Positions 12,561-23,669 of a stretch of DNA of 64,000 nt are shown one piece after another. The DNA lies in the NCBI GenBank assembly GCA_025890175.1, contig JANPYM010000010.1, forward strand, positions 2,315,115-2,379,114, in the 5' to 3' direction. Position numbers and translations under genes: made by a program. This DNA comes from Ciborinia camelliae (taxonomy: Eukaryota; Ascomycota; Leotiomycetes; Helotiales; Sclerotiniaceae). Numbering within the stretch: position 1 is the first letter of the stretch; each line of letters starts with the position of its first letter. The notes under the pieces are model-generated. The model saw only the letters and a list, made by a program, of their open reading frames with translations. It had not been told where the DNA came from and did no database searches.

Positions 12561-13244
12561 GTCACTGTACACAAGCGATTATTTTATCATTCTATTTTAT
12601 CATTCTATTTTGTTTTTGAGTGGTAGGAACCTGATTTCTTTTCTTTTCTTTTCTTTACAGGGAGGTATGTTATGTTGGAGGAGTGGAGGTATAGGGAGGT
12701 ACTATGTATGCCTACCTAGTAATCACCAACTTCTGAGCCTACCTAGGTACTAGTTAGGCAGTTAGTACCTACCTAGGTACTTCCATAGATGAAAATTAGA
12801 GCCCGAGGAGGAGTGGGAATCGCATCGCGTCGGGTGTTTGATTTTATTCCCCAAAGCCCGCGGGGGGCCTTTTCAATCTTCATTTCATGATTGATACCTT
12901 ACTGTCTATTAAATTAGGTTGTTGTGAAATAGAATAGCCTTGGAATTGTGTTTGTTTGTTTGTTTGGGAGGTGGGTGTATTTGGTATGCGAATAAGTGAG
13001 GAAGGATGATGCAAGTTCTTGAGGTCATGCGTGTATGTATGTATGTATTCATTATGATGTTGAAGATATGAGTTATGGGATATGAGATATGATAGATATG
13101 AAGCCTAAAATCACAAGATCTAACGCCCAGCCATCCATCCGTTCATCCATTCATACGCTCGTACTGGAAACTAACGCGTTAGACTCTAACGCAAAGTCTA
13201 TGAAGTATTCTCGAGGCATATTTCCCCTGCCAGGTATCCACCGA

Positions 13245-13278
13245 NNNNNNNNNNCCCCCCCCCCCCCCCCCCCCCCCC
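13245..13278. other. Assembly gap (10 N) plus 24-base poly-C
   Basis: Ten ambiguous bases at 13245-13254 are followed directly by a run of C to about 13278. A homopolymer beside a fixed-size N run indicates an unresolved assembly or sequencing gap, so the true length here is unknown. It lies about 65 bases past the stop codon of the SRO7-like gene and does not affect that reading frame. Confidence 0.95.
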
Positions 13279-13344
13279 AAAAACGCCCATCAATCATTTG
13301 TTCTCGTTGCTCCATAGATCTCCCCTCAACCCCCTTCCGAATAT

Positions 13345-16300
13345 CTAAAACCACTTCCCGGTAATGCCTCCTAATAACACATTCCTCTTTTGTTTGTTAA
13401 CATACTTGCTAACATCATCCGCCCACCCCGCACTATTCTCCTGTACTTTATCCATACTATCTCCCATGATATTAAGTTTCTCCGTCCGCTCATTGAGTTG
13501 CCGGGTCATATAATCGCCCCAGCCCTCTTGACTCCCACTGGGTCCCGCTCCCCCAGCACTACGAGCGAGACGGTCCTCCTCGGCCGATGCAGCGAGCATG
13601 CGTTTGCTAGGTGGACGATCAGGACCACCAATGAGAAGATCCAGATCGGTGGGCGACACGTATTGAGTCCCCGATATCCATTGCAGATTGGAGATGGTGG
13701 GACGAGGAGGAATCAATGCATCTGGATTGAATAATTTATCTTGGCTTCTTCCGAGTGGCATTCCAGTTCCCCAAACGTTGACCATGGCGATCTCACTCGG
13801 CCCGGTCCAACATAGAATATCCCCAGAGGGTGTAACGACACTATTGGAAGAGCGGGTTTTATCCAGCATGTCAAGTTTTGACACACCTATTTCTTTGAGT
13901 GCTGGGAGCGAATAAGCGCGAGCTGTTCCATCACCGAATACTCCGACGAGAGCAAACCCATGAAGTTCGAATTCGGTGACGGTAGCGGAGTCACAAAAGA
14001 TATCGTCGAAGGTCTTGTGTGCACCTTTGGCGGTAGAAGGTTTGAAGATGCGGGCTTCGGTTTGAGTTACTATACAATTATTAGTATCATGTTGTGAAGA
14101 ATCGAGGATTTTGCAAATTAAAGAATACGGGTAACCTACCAACTACAAGGGCACCATGGGTTTGCTGTCCACTGCGAAGTGCAGCTACTGTAGGCCCAGT
14201 TGCTGATGCAGGTTTTCCCGTTTCGGCCACAATAGGCGTGATTGAAATTACTTTGTCGGAGCAAGCAGTTACTCCCGCAAATTGAGCTGAATATCTGCCA
14301 TTAAGCTCTGGTAAAATCTTGAATGTGGCGACTTTACCATTGCTTGTTCCTACGAAACAAGCAATGCTAGAATATTTATCATCGTCTAGTGTCATGACAC
14401 CAAATTCAATACACACAGGCCATTCTGGTTTAGCAGAAGTTTGACTACCTCCCTTCTTCATGAAGCTACTTCTCTTGTCTTGTTTGATGAAGTCGCTCAT
14501 TGCGGCGGTAAAGATGACAGATGGTCCTCGAAGATCGATGATTGAGAAGACACCGCCTTCGGATCCAACTCCGGCAAATCCAACATCTGACATTCGAATT
14601 GCACTGATGGGTCCTTGTGCCATATCATAAAGAATGAATGGCTGTAGCCCTTCTTTGAGAGAAGGCTCAGCACGAATGGAAATATCTGTGATACCTCCTT
14701 GTTGAGTCTCGTTTGCTGGCTGCTCGCTACCATAAGCTCTGTTGCTGCCCCATCTATAAATTACAACTTCACCATTCGATGTTCCAACACACAATTCTCC
14801 AGTACTTGAAGCCATATTTATAGCAGAGATATTGACCTCCCCGTGACCTGCAATGGCTCTGGCGATATCCACTTGTAGCATGCTAGAGTTTTCTAATTCA
14901 TCTCCATGGCCAGCGTCCCAGATCCTGACTGTACCATCACCGTGAGCCGTTTGAATGATGTTTCGAGCTTCATATCTTCGTAAATGTTTTACTGCCTCTG
15001 CGCCTCCCTTCAGAAGCTGAGGACCAATAGATCGAGTTTCTGTCATACCAAGCCATCGTCCCCGATCCACAGCAGATACTGCCATGAAATTGACAAAAGG
15101 ATGAACAAGTGTGAGAGAAGGATGGAGTTGGTTGGTGGGAGAGATAGGATGGCCACTGGGGAAACTCAATGTAACTAGCTCGCCAGATGTAAGAAGTGCA
15201 ATGATGGCAATAGGGTCTTGCGCACCGGCAAAATGTGGAGAATTACGGGGGATAAGACAGAAATCCGCGATATCTGCACCAGTGGGAATTGATAGGAATT
15301 GATTCCGTTTTGTTGCATTAAAGTGTTCAGTCAAGACTGGCCAGGTTGAAGTCGCATAAACTGGGGTTACTCCCAACTCCATAAACATCATACCTTTGTG
15401 AGGCATCGTGGTGGGAAGACCTCCAGCTATAAGTAGACCAGTGTCATCAGGGTTTTCCTTGCAACACCAAGCTATTTTTGCGAATTCTTCCTTTCGAACG
15501 AAGGTGGCCCCGGGATTTCTAGGTGGTTGAGAGCCAGGTACATTTACATGTGTATCCCCTAAAGTTCGAGCCATCACAATTCGTCCATCTTTAGGATCCC
15601 AAAATACTAGGCTGGTATCATCATGAGCTGTAGCAATGAATGTTCCTGTTGGATGCCATAGAGCTTGCGTAAGACGTGGGTGTCTCGACACATTCTTTCC
15701 CATTGGATCTCCATTCCCACCAGGAGCTCCAGCTGGGACTTCATACTGGAAATATTTGATAGGTTTGTTCTGTTTGAACGAGTATATGACCGCTCCCTCG
15801 GTATATCCTATCAATAATTGACCAATATCTCTCGGGTGTAATTGTAAAGACACACAAGCTAACAACCTCGATCGCGGATTCTTTTCGCGCCAGAAATTTG
15901 GAAGTCGTAGAGGTGCAAGCTTTTCCCTATCCAAATCGTAGCATATGATATCTCCAGTCTGTAATCCGATCAAACACCAATCCAACATGGGATCTGTCAC
16001 AATTGTTGTCACTACTCCTGGCGGAGAATAAGCCGCCAACTTCTTTGCCGTCGCTAGATCCCATACTATCACTTCGTTCTTCGAATCAACGCTGATAAGT
16101 CTGTCGGCGCAAAACTGTAAAGTTTTAACTGATGCTCGGCGGGGTAAAGTCAGCTTAGCCTGCACTCTCTTCTGGCCAAAGATGTAAATTTGTCCGCTTC
16201 CAAAGGTTGTCTCGTTCGTTCCCACTGCAAGTAAAGATTGTACTGGATCAAATGCGAGAGATCTAGCATGTCCCGAAGTTAGTTGAATCCCATGATTATA

Positions 16301-16446
16301 CCTAATATGGTGGAGATCCGAACATACCCTATTTGAGAATTGATACCGAAACGATCCACATCATCCGGCGCAAACAGATCTGGCAGGATACCTGCGGACA
16401 GATCATTTTGTATACCTGCTTGTCTTCCACGTAAAAAACCTGCCAT
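13345..16446 (-). CDS. SRO7: Lgl/tomosyn family exocytosis regulator (SRO7-like WD40 protein)
   Basis: Sro7/Sro77 and metazoan Lgl/tomosyn bind the plasma-membrane t-SNARE Sec9 and the Rab Sec4 to promote polarised exocytosis. Exons: 16446-16328, 16262-14140, 14069-13345; phases agree and give 988 residues. The N-terminus includes RFGINSQIGSLAFDPVQSLL followed by AVGTNETTFGSGQIYIFG, a recognisable family signature. WD40-type blades run through most of the protein (for example LISVDSKNEVIVWDLATAKK and FIATAHDDTSLVFWDPKDG). The last about 60 residues (RQLNERTEKLNIMGDSMDKV to NVLLGGITGKWF) look like the C-terminal R-SNARE-like segment of tomosyn-type members. It is convergent with ASF1. The family assignment is strong; SRO7 as the exact orthologue is inference. 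Confidence 0.93.
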
Positions 16447-17039
16447 TTTGTCTGACAGTTGTGGAATTTTGAGAATGTTGTTGGTATTATATTATATTTG
16501 TTGTTGGTTAACGTCAACCAGAAGGATTACTCTTAATTTTGGTGGAATGCTTGAACCCTTGAAATTGCTTTATTTGCGTCATGATCATCTGAAGTAACCT
16601 ACGTGGTATTTCTTGGCTACCTGCAATAAATGATTTGATATTCAGGGATTTGATTTGTTTGTTGCACAATGAATAGAAATCAATTTCACAATCAAATATT
16701 ATATCTTCAAAGGGTTTGATATGTCTGGTACGGTCCCACGGTGTCATGTCATATGTATCAAATCATTCTTATGATTGTCCTTATCATGATCCAAGGTGGA
16801 CGCATGCGCTATGAAGGAAGCACGCTGTGACATACTGTAGTATATAAAACTACCGGATAGCTACTGTACAAATATTGCTTGTCGCGCCGCCCAAGTTACT
16901 CACTTGAAGAAGAAGCTCAGAATACATGGAATGGAGCTCTTCACAAGTATAATAAGTAGTATATAAAATCTCCACTCAGTCATCATTGTACAATGTAAAC
17001 CTCGGCGTGTCTCGTATGTTCCTCGGGAACAAGATACAT
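16447..17039. other. Intergenic, SRO7 upstream region
   Basis: Contains the SRO7-like promoter (minus strand) and the 3' flank of the next minus-strand gene. No additional coding sequence is evident. Confidence 0.5.
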
Positions 17040-17435
17040 TCATGGTCGAGGTTGCCCTGGCTCCCATCCCCAAATCTCCCAATATCCATGCCAAGCGCTT
17101 CGTATATCTGCATCTCTTTTCTGTAACCTTAACACGCCTTCTCTCATTAGAGCCGGAAGCTCCATCTCTAATTCTTCTCGCCGTACTCCTGCCTTGATTA
17201 ATTCTTGTGTCAAGTCGATTTGTTTTTTGATCTGCGCGACAGGATTTGTATAATATGGTGGTGGAAGTATGGCATCAGCGGCTCGCTTCTCTGCTGCTGC
17301 TTGATCGCAATCTTTGCAGCGGGGTAGCGTGCGATCACAATCGAGGGAGGCCCTGATGCGAGGGAATTTGAGAGCGATATGTGCGAACGTCGGAGGGAGT
17401 ACGAGAGGACGGTCGCAAGCTGGACATGCCGACAT
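17040..17435 (-). CDS. Small Cys-rich protein of unknown function
   Basis: A single-exon frame of 131 residues starting MSACPACDRPLVLPPTFAH. Two cysteine pairs, CPAC (residues 4-7) and CDRTLPRCKDC (about 33-43), suggest a zinc-binding ribbon in the first 45 residues, although the spacing matches no family I can name. The middle (PVAQIKKQIDLTQELIKAGV through LQKRDADIRSAWHGYW) looks helical and the end is Pro/Gly/Trp-rich. ATG context and a CT-rich upstream stretch support expression. It may be a lineage-restricted fungal protein. I cannot assign a function. Confidence 0.65.
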   Translation of the reverse strand: MSACPACDRPLVLPPTFAHIALKFPRIRASLDCDRTLPRCKDCDQAAAEKRAADAILPPPYYTNPVAQIKKQIDLTQELIKAGVRREELEMELPALMREGVLRLQKRDADIRSAWHGYWEIWGWEPGQPRP

Positions 17436-18491
17436 ATTGTTATGCAGATGAGTCGCGAAAGAAAATAGGCTCGACAGTGACTATAGGTGAGTGATCCAAG
17501 AGCAATTGAGATGTAAAGCAAATATTCATGATTGAAAGATTGATTTGAAATCTTCTTGACAGTTCAATTGTTACCTTCTTTACCTTGGGTCGAACAAAGA
17601 GCTCATCTCGATTATGGTTCTGAATCTGGCAGCCAAAGTGGAAAAATTTCCATTTTGCCAGCTGCAAACATCCTTTGTCTGTCTCTGGATGGTTGAAAGC
17701 GATCGAATCGAAACGACCACAGCGAACAAGAAAAAGTCTATCGCTTGCAAATCACAAAAAACATGTCGCCATGCTAACACAATGCCATTGGCCATCGGTT
17801 TGAAAGCAATAAAGAAATAACAATAGTTGTGGTAAATGTCCCGTTTTTTATATTTCTCCATGACCCAACGCATTCTCATGCCATAGGATGGAGGGTAAGT
17901 AAACGAAAAGGTTCTCTTCTATCCTTCAATTTCCCCTCCAAGATCCCGCCATTGAAAGACATAAGACCAGAGTGAATATTGAGGAATCAGTTTTTAGTTT
18001 TGTGAAGAGAAGAAGAAGAAGAGGAACTCAATATTGAGATGAACTTCTCTTGTACTCGAAATTTTCGAATTTTCTAATCATGTGATCTAAGCGACACTGG
18101 CGCAACGCTAAGAGGCTCGTCTTGTAGTCTGTGCCCAGATACTGATCATGTGATGTTGTCGATCTATCTCGCTATTGGCTCATTTTCTTCGAATTCTCAT
18201 TGGACAACCCATCTTAGCCTGCAGCTATGACTACCCAGTCCAGCCCTTACTAAACACGTTAGCGCTACGGCGGGGTTGTATTTTTGATTTCGCCCCGCAC
18301 TAAAATCAAATCGACATCTTCTGAATGGATTTATAAAAGTACAATCAGGCCCATCCTTTTTACCTGACATCACAAACATAAAAAGCTCACCAAACTTTTG
18401 ATACATCACAAACTCTCGACATTTCGACTCGAACAAATTTCAATTAAACAATTATCTTTTGGTTATCTCGATAATAATTTATCTTAACAAG
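17436..18491. promoter_or_regulatory. Divergent promoter region, small Cys-rich gene and PDAP1-like gene
   Basis: This 1.05 kb stretch lies between divergent genes. It contains a GC-rich inverted pair at about 18269-18298 (gcgggg ... ccccgc) some 200 bases before the PDAP1-like start. Several open frames of 60-100 codons occur on both strands, but none has supporting composition or recognisable content. Confidence 0.45.
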
Positions 18492-19340
18492 ATGGCACCA
18501 GGAGGACCAGCAGCCGGACGTGGCAGAGGTGGAAAGTTCAAGAAGTTCACTCGTGGAGGTAAGAAGATTCTACTGTCAAAAATGCACCATTGCAAATATT
18601 AAAACATGCTTCTCAATAGGTGGTAAGCACTTCTCTCGTGATCTCCGACCTCTCGATGCCAACGGAGACGAAATTCGCGAAAGGAATGCCAATGATTCAT
18701 CCTCCGAGGAAGAAGAAGAATCCGAGGAGGAATCTTCTGAGGAAGAAGAGGAGAAGCCAGAGATGACCCGTGAGCAACGTCGAGCTGCCGCCAAGGCCAA
18801 GAAGGAGGCTGCTATCAAGAAGAAGAACCAGAAGGTCGCACAAGTTGGAGATCTTCCAACCGATAGCGAAGAGGATAGTGAGGATGATGACATGCCCGCC
18901 AACCCCAACCATAGCAAGGCTGCCAGAAATCAAGCCAAAGCTCCACCAAAGACTGTCGATGAAGTTGCGGGAGATGTTGCCAAGATGAGCGTCAGCAAGA
19001 AGCCTCAAGAATTGAGTCGCAAGGAGAGAGAGGCAATCGAGGCACAAAAGAAGAGAGAAGCTTATCAGAGGTTACATCTTGCTGGAAAAACTGATGAGGC
19101 TCAAGCCGATCTTGCAAGATTGGCAAAGGTCAGAGAGGAGAGACGTTTGGCAGCAGAGCGCAAGGCTGTAGGTTCTATCCATATCATTTTGCCTATTTAA
19201 ATCATACTAACTTTAAGCAGGCTGAAGAAGAAGAGCGCAAGGAACAGGAGCAAGCAAAGTCAGAGCAATTGGCACGGGAACAAAGAAGAAGAGAGGCTGC
19301 GATGGGACCTGCTGCCAGAGGAAAGAAAGGAAAGAAATGA
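18492..19340 (+). CDS. PDAP1/HASPP28-like casein kinase substrate phosphoprotein
   Basis: Proteins of this family (28 kDa heat- and acid-stable phosphoprotein, PDAP1) are small, highly charged casein kinase II substrates; their molecular role is poorly defined, with links to translation. Exons: 18492-18558, 18620-19167, 19221-19340; phases agree, 244 residues. The N-terminus is Gly/Arg-rich ([19 protein letters not shown]) and is followed by an acidic Ser/Glu block with many SxxE casein-kinase-type sites. The conserved region covers about residues 115-215, including [20 protein letters not shown] and [20 protein letters not shown]. The C-terminus is a charged helix ending in a basic GKKGKK. 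Confidence 0.92.
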
Positions 19341-19881
19341 GGGGTTTTCTGTGGGAACCAGATCTAGTATTCTGTTTTATGGTAAATTGCTTCTAGAATA
19401 AATATCCAGGCATATACATAACTCTCGGCGTGGCGTTATGCATTACCCTATTTGTATTGCTTGTTTAGTATCAAATCTATACAGCATTACATCCTTTTAA
19501 TCTCTGTTCGTCCATTCGAATCACCTTGCTGTGTATTATGTTATGTCCAGGTGATAACAATACCTCGCAGCTTACGCCTGGATATCGTCTGATGTAGAAG
19601 AGTTTGCTGTCGCTACTAGTCTGAACTCTACTTCAATTAACAATCTCAATTTGATATCAGATCCAAGGTTGAAATGTCATAATATTATAATCTATACGAA
19701 CCAATAATCATTTTAACACAATAAAACTAGCATCTAGGAACTTAAAAGCGCAAGTCATGCTTTCCCCAAACCCAAAATCATCATTCATTCCAGCCCCACT
19801 ACATCTCCCCCTTTTCACATCCCGCCCTCACACCTCACAAATAAAAATCCAAACAATATCACTTCAAACAACAAATTCCTC
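19341..19881. other. Intergenic, 3' flank of PDAP1-like gene and tRNA upstream
   Basis: AT-rich 3' flank with no coding signal. The last about 100 bases precede the tRNA gene and contain no repeat. Confidence 0.5.
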
Positions 19882-19969
19882 GAAGGCATGGCGCAGAGGT
19901 AGCGTATCTGATTCCAGCTTTTAGAATCTAGATTCCAGATGGTCCTGGGTTCGAATCCCAGTGTCTTCC
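19882..19969 (+). tRNA. tRNA-Trp (CCA), with a 16-base intron
   Basis: A full cloverleaf can be drawn. The 7-base acceptor stem pairs GAAGGCA (19882-19888) with TGTCTTC (19962-19968), with one G-U pair. The D stem is GCGC/GCGT. The anticodon stem is TCTGA (19907-19911) against CCAGA (19935-19939), with one A-C mismatch at the loop end. The T arm is CTGGG-TTCGAAT-CCCAG. The anticodon loop TTCCAG places CCA at 19914-19916, which reads UGG (Trp). A canonical intron follows position 37 at about 19918-19933. The discriminator base appears to be C, which is unusual. The exact intron boundary is uncertain by a base or two. Confidence 0.9.
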
Positions 19970-20846
19970 TTCCCTTGAATTCCTTTTTTTGGCACTTTCC
20001 TTGCCTCTTTTGAGTAATAGTTGAAGCTTGACTTGTTATTTTGGGAATGGAGAGCCACTATTCATGATACGAGAAATTCAGACGAAGTTTTGTTTATTTG
20101 TTTGCTTATTTTGGAGGTAGGAAGGTGAAGTTCTCATGTGGCACGAGGGTTTGTTTGCCTTTTTTTTCGGGTGGGACGGGTCATGGAGGTGAGGCTGGTG
20201 GAAGCACAAAGATGAATCACTCCTTCTTGTTCATTCATTCTTTTTTTCATTGAGATTCATGACAGATCTTCATACAGTCGAGCCAAAATCTATCATCTAT
20301 AATGGCTTCTAGAACATTCACATTACCGGGATCACATTTCACAATGCGTTCGTTTTGATATGGATTGGTCGGGTGAGACACTTTTCCCTTATCTAGCATC
20401 GATTCAAACTCTCTAACATTTTCCTGCGCCGCTGCATACTAAACATAATCTCGCTTTCCCAGAGAACGATATCATTCCGTACAAAATCGCTCAAGTTACA
20501 TGTTTCTGGTGACCATCCTCCCTTTCTTTCGGAAAATGGCCGCATCGCAGATCGAAAGCTGTTGTCGGTCTTGGCTGCATGATAATTGATTGCGCCTGGT
20601 CTTCGGTTTTAGCTACTATTGCCTGAAATGATGTCTCTTTCTTACGTGTTCCTCCATCTTTTCTCGTTGTCCGGTTGTATATGAACAACCTGTTATCGAG
20701 TATATGCATGGGGTTTTTGGGCAATGAAGAGATCACTGGTGAAGGATGAGATCGGCTAGTCGGGCAAATGTTGAGGGATAGTCTGGGGGTGGGGTGGGAC
20801 AATGAATCCGATTACTGTCACCGGTGCCGCGACACTTGGGTCGCTT

Positions 20847-21359
20847 CTAAAGTTGCATCAAGCTTGGATTGAGGGAGGTTTCGGAGTGGGGCTTTCTGAT
20901 GGCATTATTACCGCAGGGGAAGACATTAGTGGAAGAGTTGACGGGAAACTTTATACCCTTCGTGGATGGCTGAAAGCCAGGCCCGAATTCGAAAGCGTGC
21001 ATATCGTTTCCGGTGTAGGATAAGTCAAGATAAGCAGGCAAATCTTGGAAGCCGAAATCGAAGAGAGACACGTTGCTTCCAACAAAAGTGGCAGTTGGGG
21101 AAGAGTATACATTTAGGTTGATACTATAAAGAGGCTCCTGATAAATTGGCCCATCACAGACTAACAGTGCAATCTGCGAGCAGAAGATCACATCACCAGC
21201 AAATAGGCTATCCTCATCATCAAAACCTGCGGCAAAAGAGGGAATAGAGGACTTTTGAGGAAGTGAGGAGAGCTCAACGCAACCTGCGAATGGATGTAAG
21301 AAAATCCAATAAAATTCGGAACCAAAACACACAGCTTTTGGATATACAGACTCCACCAC
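20847..21359 (-). CDS. Possible exon or gene remnant, unknown
   Basis: An open stretch of about 170 codons whose composition (Phe/Ser/Asn/Gly-rich, a VGSNVSLFDFGFQD segment and an FPCGNNAIRK segment) looks more like protein than its antisense. It opens with GTG rather than ATG, with a TAA a few codons upstream, so if real it would be an internal or last exon. No upstream exon is evident and I recognise no domain. It could equally be a decayed gene or a chance frame. Confidence 0.25.
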   Translation of the reverse strand: MVESVYPKAVCFGSEFYWIFLHPFAGCVELSSLPQKSSIPSFAAGFDDEDSLFAGDVIFCSQIALLVCDGPIYQEPLYSINLNVYSSPTATFVGSNVSLFDFGFQDLPAYLDLSYTGNDMHAFEFGPGFQPSTKGIKFPVNSSTNVFPCGNNAIRKPHSETSLNPSLMQL

Positions 21360-21397
21360 TGGAGTAGGAGGTATTTATACATGCCAGACGGGAACTC

Positions 21398-21871
21398 ATG
21401 GTGGTCCACAATCAGTGGTCATTCTCCAAGTTTATGAAGTGCTATAATGGATATGAGATCATACGAATGGCTCAAGTGTCGGTATTTTTTGAATGGATCC
21501 ACGAATTGTGTCGCGTTGGTTTATGCTCAGATTTTGGCCCCCAAATTTGTCGTCTTCCAGGTTATAATGGAATAGACTACTTCCTGCTCGATAATGACTT
21601 CCGCGTTTATATTTCGTGGTCCTTGATACCACGACATAGATATAATTATGTCTGCACTTTTTTTGGCGATCATTTATACGGTTCAGTATATACCCTTGCC
21701 ATCATCAATCCTGGGGCGTTATGTTGGCCAATCAAAAAATCTCTTCATGTGGCCTCATATGGTTACATAGCATGCACCAAGGTTGCAATTGCTCTTCCAG
21801 CCTTCTTCAGGACCTCCATTGTTTATCTATATGACAAACGATCTCTACTCGACTCGGTTTTTTTGGTGTAA
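21398..21871 (+). CDS. Unrecognised open frame, possibly spurious
   Basis: A 157-codon frame starting MVVHNQWSFSKFMKCYNGYE and rich in aromatic residues, Cys and Ile. There is no signal peptide, no clear membrane segment and no recognised motif. It lies inside a decayed region between fragments on both strands. A relic of a longer gene is possible; a chance frame cannot be excluded. Confidence 0.2.
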   Translation: MVVHNQWSFSKFMKCYNGYEIIRMAQVSVFFEWIHELCRVGLCSDFGPQICRLPGYNGIDYFLLDNDFRVYISWSLIPRHRYNYVCTFFGDHLYGSVYTLAIINPGALCWPIKKSLHVASYGYIACTKVAIALPAFFRTSIVYLYDKRSLLDSVFLV

Positions 21872-22394
21872 CTGGATTTCTCTTTCTCTGGTTAATCTTA
21901 TTATCCCCTTCAACCTCGCGAAAGACATCACAACTCTTGAAATCTCATTATTCTGACTCCATCGGCAGCTTAGTGCCTCTTTTCCCGATACTACTTGGTA
22001 CTGAAAGCCAGCAACCACTCTATCTGAAAACCAAATCTCGAGGAGTCGGCAGCTGGCCTGGTACTTGTCACCTTCGAACTCTAACAGCGATAACCATCGA
22101 CAGCCTCCATCGGGTCAAGAGAAGCGGCACAAAGCTACACACTCCTTCCTACATTCCCTTAAATCAAATCCTGTCCATATTTCGACTGGTGGAAAAGTCA
22201 CTTAAAGAGACTCTTCACCCGATATACAAAAAAATAGCCGGTAAGCGCATTTAACTACAAATTTGCATGCCCTTAACATCTACTTTCTAGTTGCCAACAA
22301 ATGCAGATATGAATGTTCCATGTAATCTCGAATTTTATTGACAAAAAAGCAGACATAGCAGACCAAATATCTGCCCTATCAAACTTCGGTGCTG

Positions 22395-22643
22395 GCTATA
22401 TTCTCTGCCCTGATGATACGCTCTGTCTTCAGTATAGAGTCGAGTCCGCACTTAGAAAAGAGAATTATTACCATTGAATATTCCACCTCATATTCGAGAT
22501 GCGAAAAGACGACAACTGAGCGAACCTCTCGAAGCAGACGACTTTAGCAACTTTGCTTTCAAATACCTGCTAGGTCTACAGAAAGGGATGGAAGATGTTA
22601 TCCAGAAATTACTAGAGAAAGCGTTGACTACTCAGACTAGGTA
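22395..22643 (+). pseudogene. Decayed coding fragment, unknown family
   Basis: Two plus-strand pieces read as one protein if a shift at about 22478 is ignored. The first contains CPDDTLCLQYRVESALRKEN; the second runs from LNIPPHIRDAKRRQLSEPLE to LQKGMEDVIQKLLEKALTTQ and stops at TAG 22641-22643. The charged helical second piece looks like genuine former coding sequence. I do not recognise the family. No start or promoter is visible. Confidence 0.35.
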
Positions 22644-23669
22644 GCTTTGCTGTAAACCTTTCTTCAGCTTCGCCTCCTATTGCATATTTTCACCTCGCTT
22701 TTCACACGATAATCTCTAGCCACCACACCCTATTAGGGTCTTTGAGCACTCTAAAAAACGACCTTCTTTAAATGCGCATCTCAGCTCGGAACCACTCGCT
22801 ATCTAGTTCTTAATGACTTTCATCTTTTAAGGACTAGTTATACAATTACAAGACGGGTTGCTCTGCAACTTTCTTGGTATGGAGTACACTAGCAGGAGCT
22901 CGGCTTTTAGTGAAGGAGTTACTAAGATTGCTTTGTGTGTATCTTGTAAACCAGAACGGCGACTTGAAATTAAAGTAAAGCCTATCGACCTAACATCTTT
23001 TGGTAGGTATTATCAACACATTACAGAACAAGTCACTTTCGGCGATTGAATGGGAGTCTTGCCATCCCTTCTGAGGCATGAAGTGTCATAGAGCCCTCAT
23101 TTTACAATGACATGACAGACTTCACGGTGGCTGTCTGCTGAGGGAAAGGCGGAATATTTTGCGAGTGTGCAAAAGGAGACTCCGAGCACGTTGACAAACC
23201 AACCGAGCCGGCATACCCGAGGAATTGCCGAATTGTAACATTTTCCGGCGGACCATATGCACAAATCCCAGAAAATCTTGGCAGAGATTGGATTCTGCGC
23301 TGTCATACCGAGTAGTTGGATCTTCACAATCACAAACCTTGTTATATCGATAAGAATTCACCGCCACTTTTGCATTTGAAGATGGGACCCATGGGAGACT
23401 CCGATTGCTCAATTGGCATGAAAAGTATCCAGAGATGCATACGGACAAATGCCAACTCATATTCCCGATCCAATGACATATCACGATTCATTGAGCGGGT
23501 CATGAAAACATTCCCTCTGAGGACGAAGCCTTACGGCTCTACTGGGGCACAGGTAAGCAGCCGATGAGGGTGAATGGTAAGGGCTCGGTCTTGAAATTTA
23601 TCGGTCCAGCCATTTCTCTTTCTTTCTCATATTCTGCTACACAATCACGTCAAACGGTGCTCGAAAGAA

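Larger units (their letters stand above)
12039..13344. other. Intergenic with microsatellites and an assembly gap
   Basis: No gene is seen. The stretch is rich in simple sequence: GGTA/GATA repeats (about 12463-12560), a CTTTT run (about 12637-12656), several palindromic TACCTAGGTA-type motifs (about 12711-12782), TGTA/TATG repeats near 13032, and a 10-N gap followed by poly-C at 13245-13278. It lies between the 3' ends of two convergent genes (ASF1 plus, SRO7 minus), so no promoter is expected. Confidence 0.6.
19970..23669. other. Gene-poor stretch with decayed coding fragments
   Basis: I recognise no intact gene in these 3.7 kb. Several fragments have coding-like composition: a minus-strand frame at 20847-21359, a minus-strand frame at 20491-20802, a plus-strand frame at 21398-21871, and at about 22395-22643 two short plus-strand frames that look like one reading frame split by a shift. 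Stop codons and shifts between them suggest old pseudogenes. None matches a family I can name. Confidence 0.5.
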
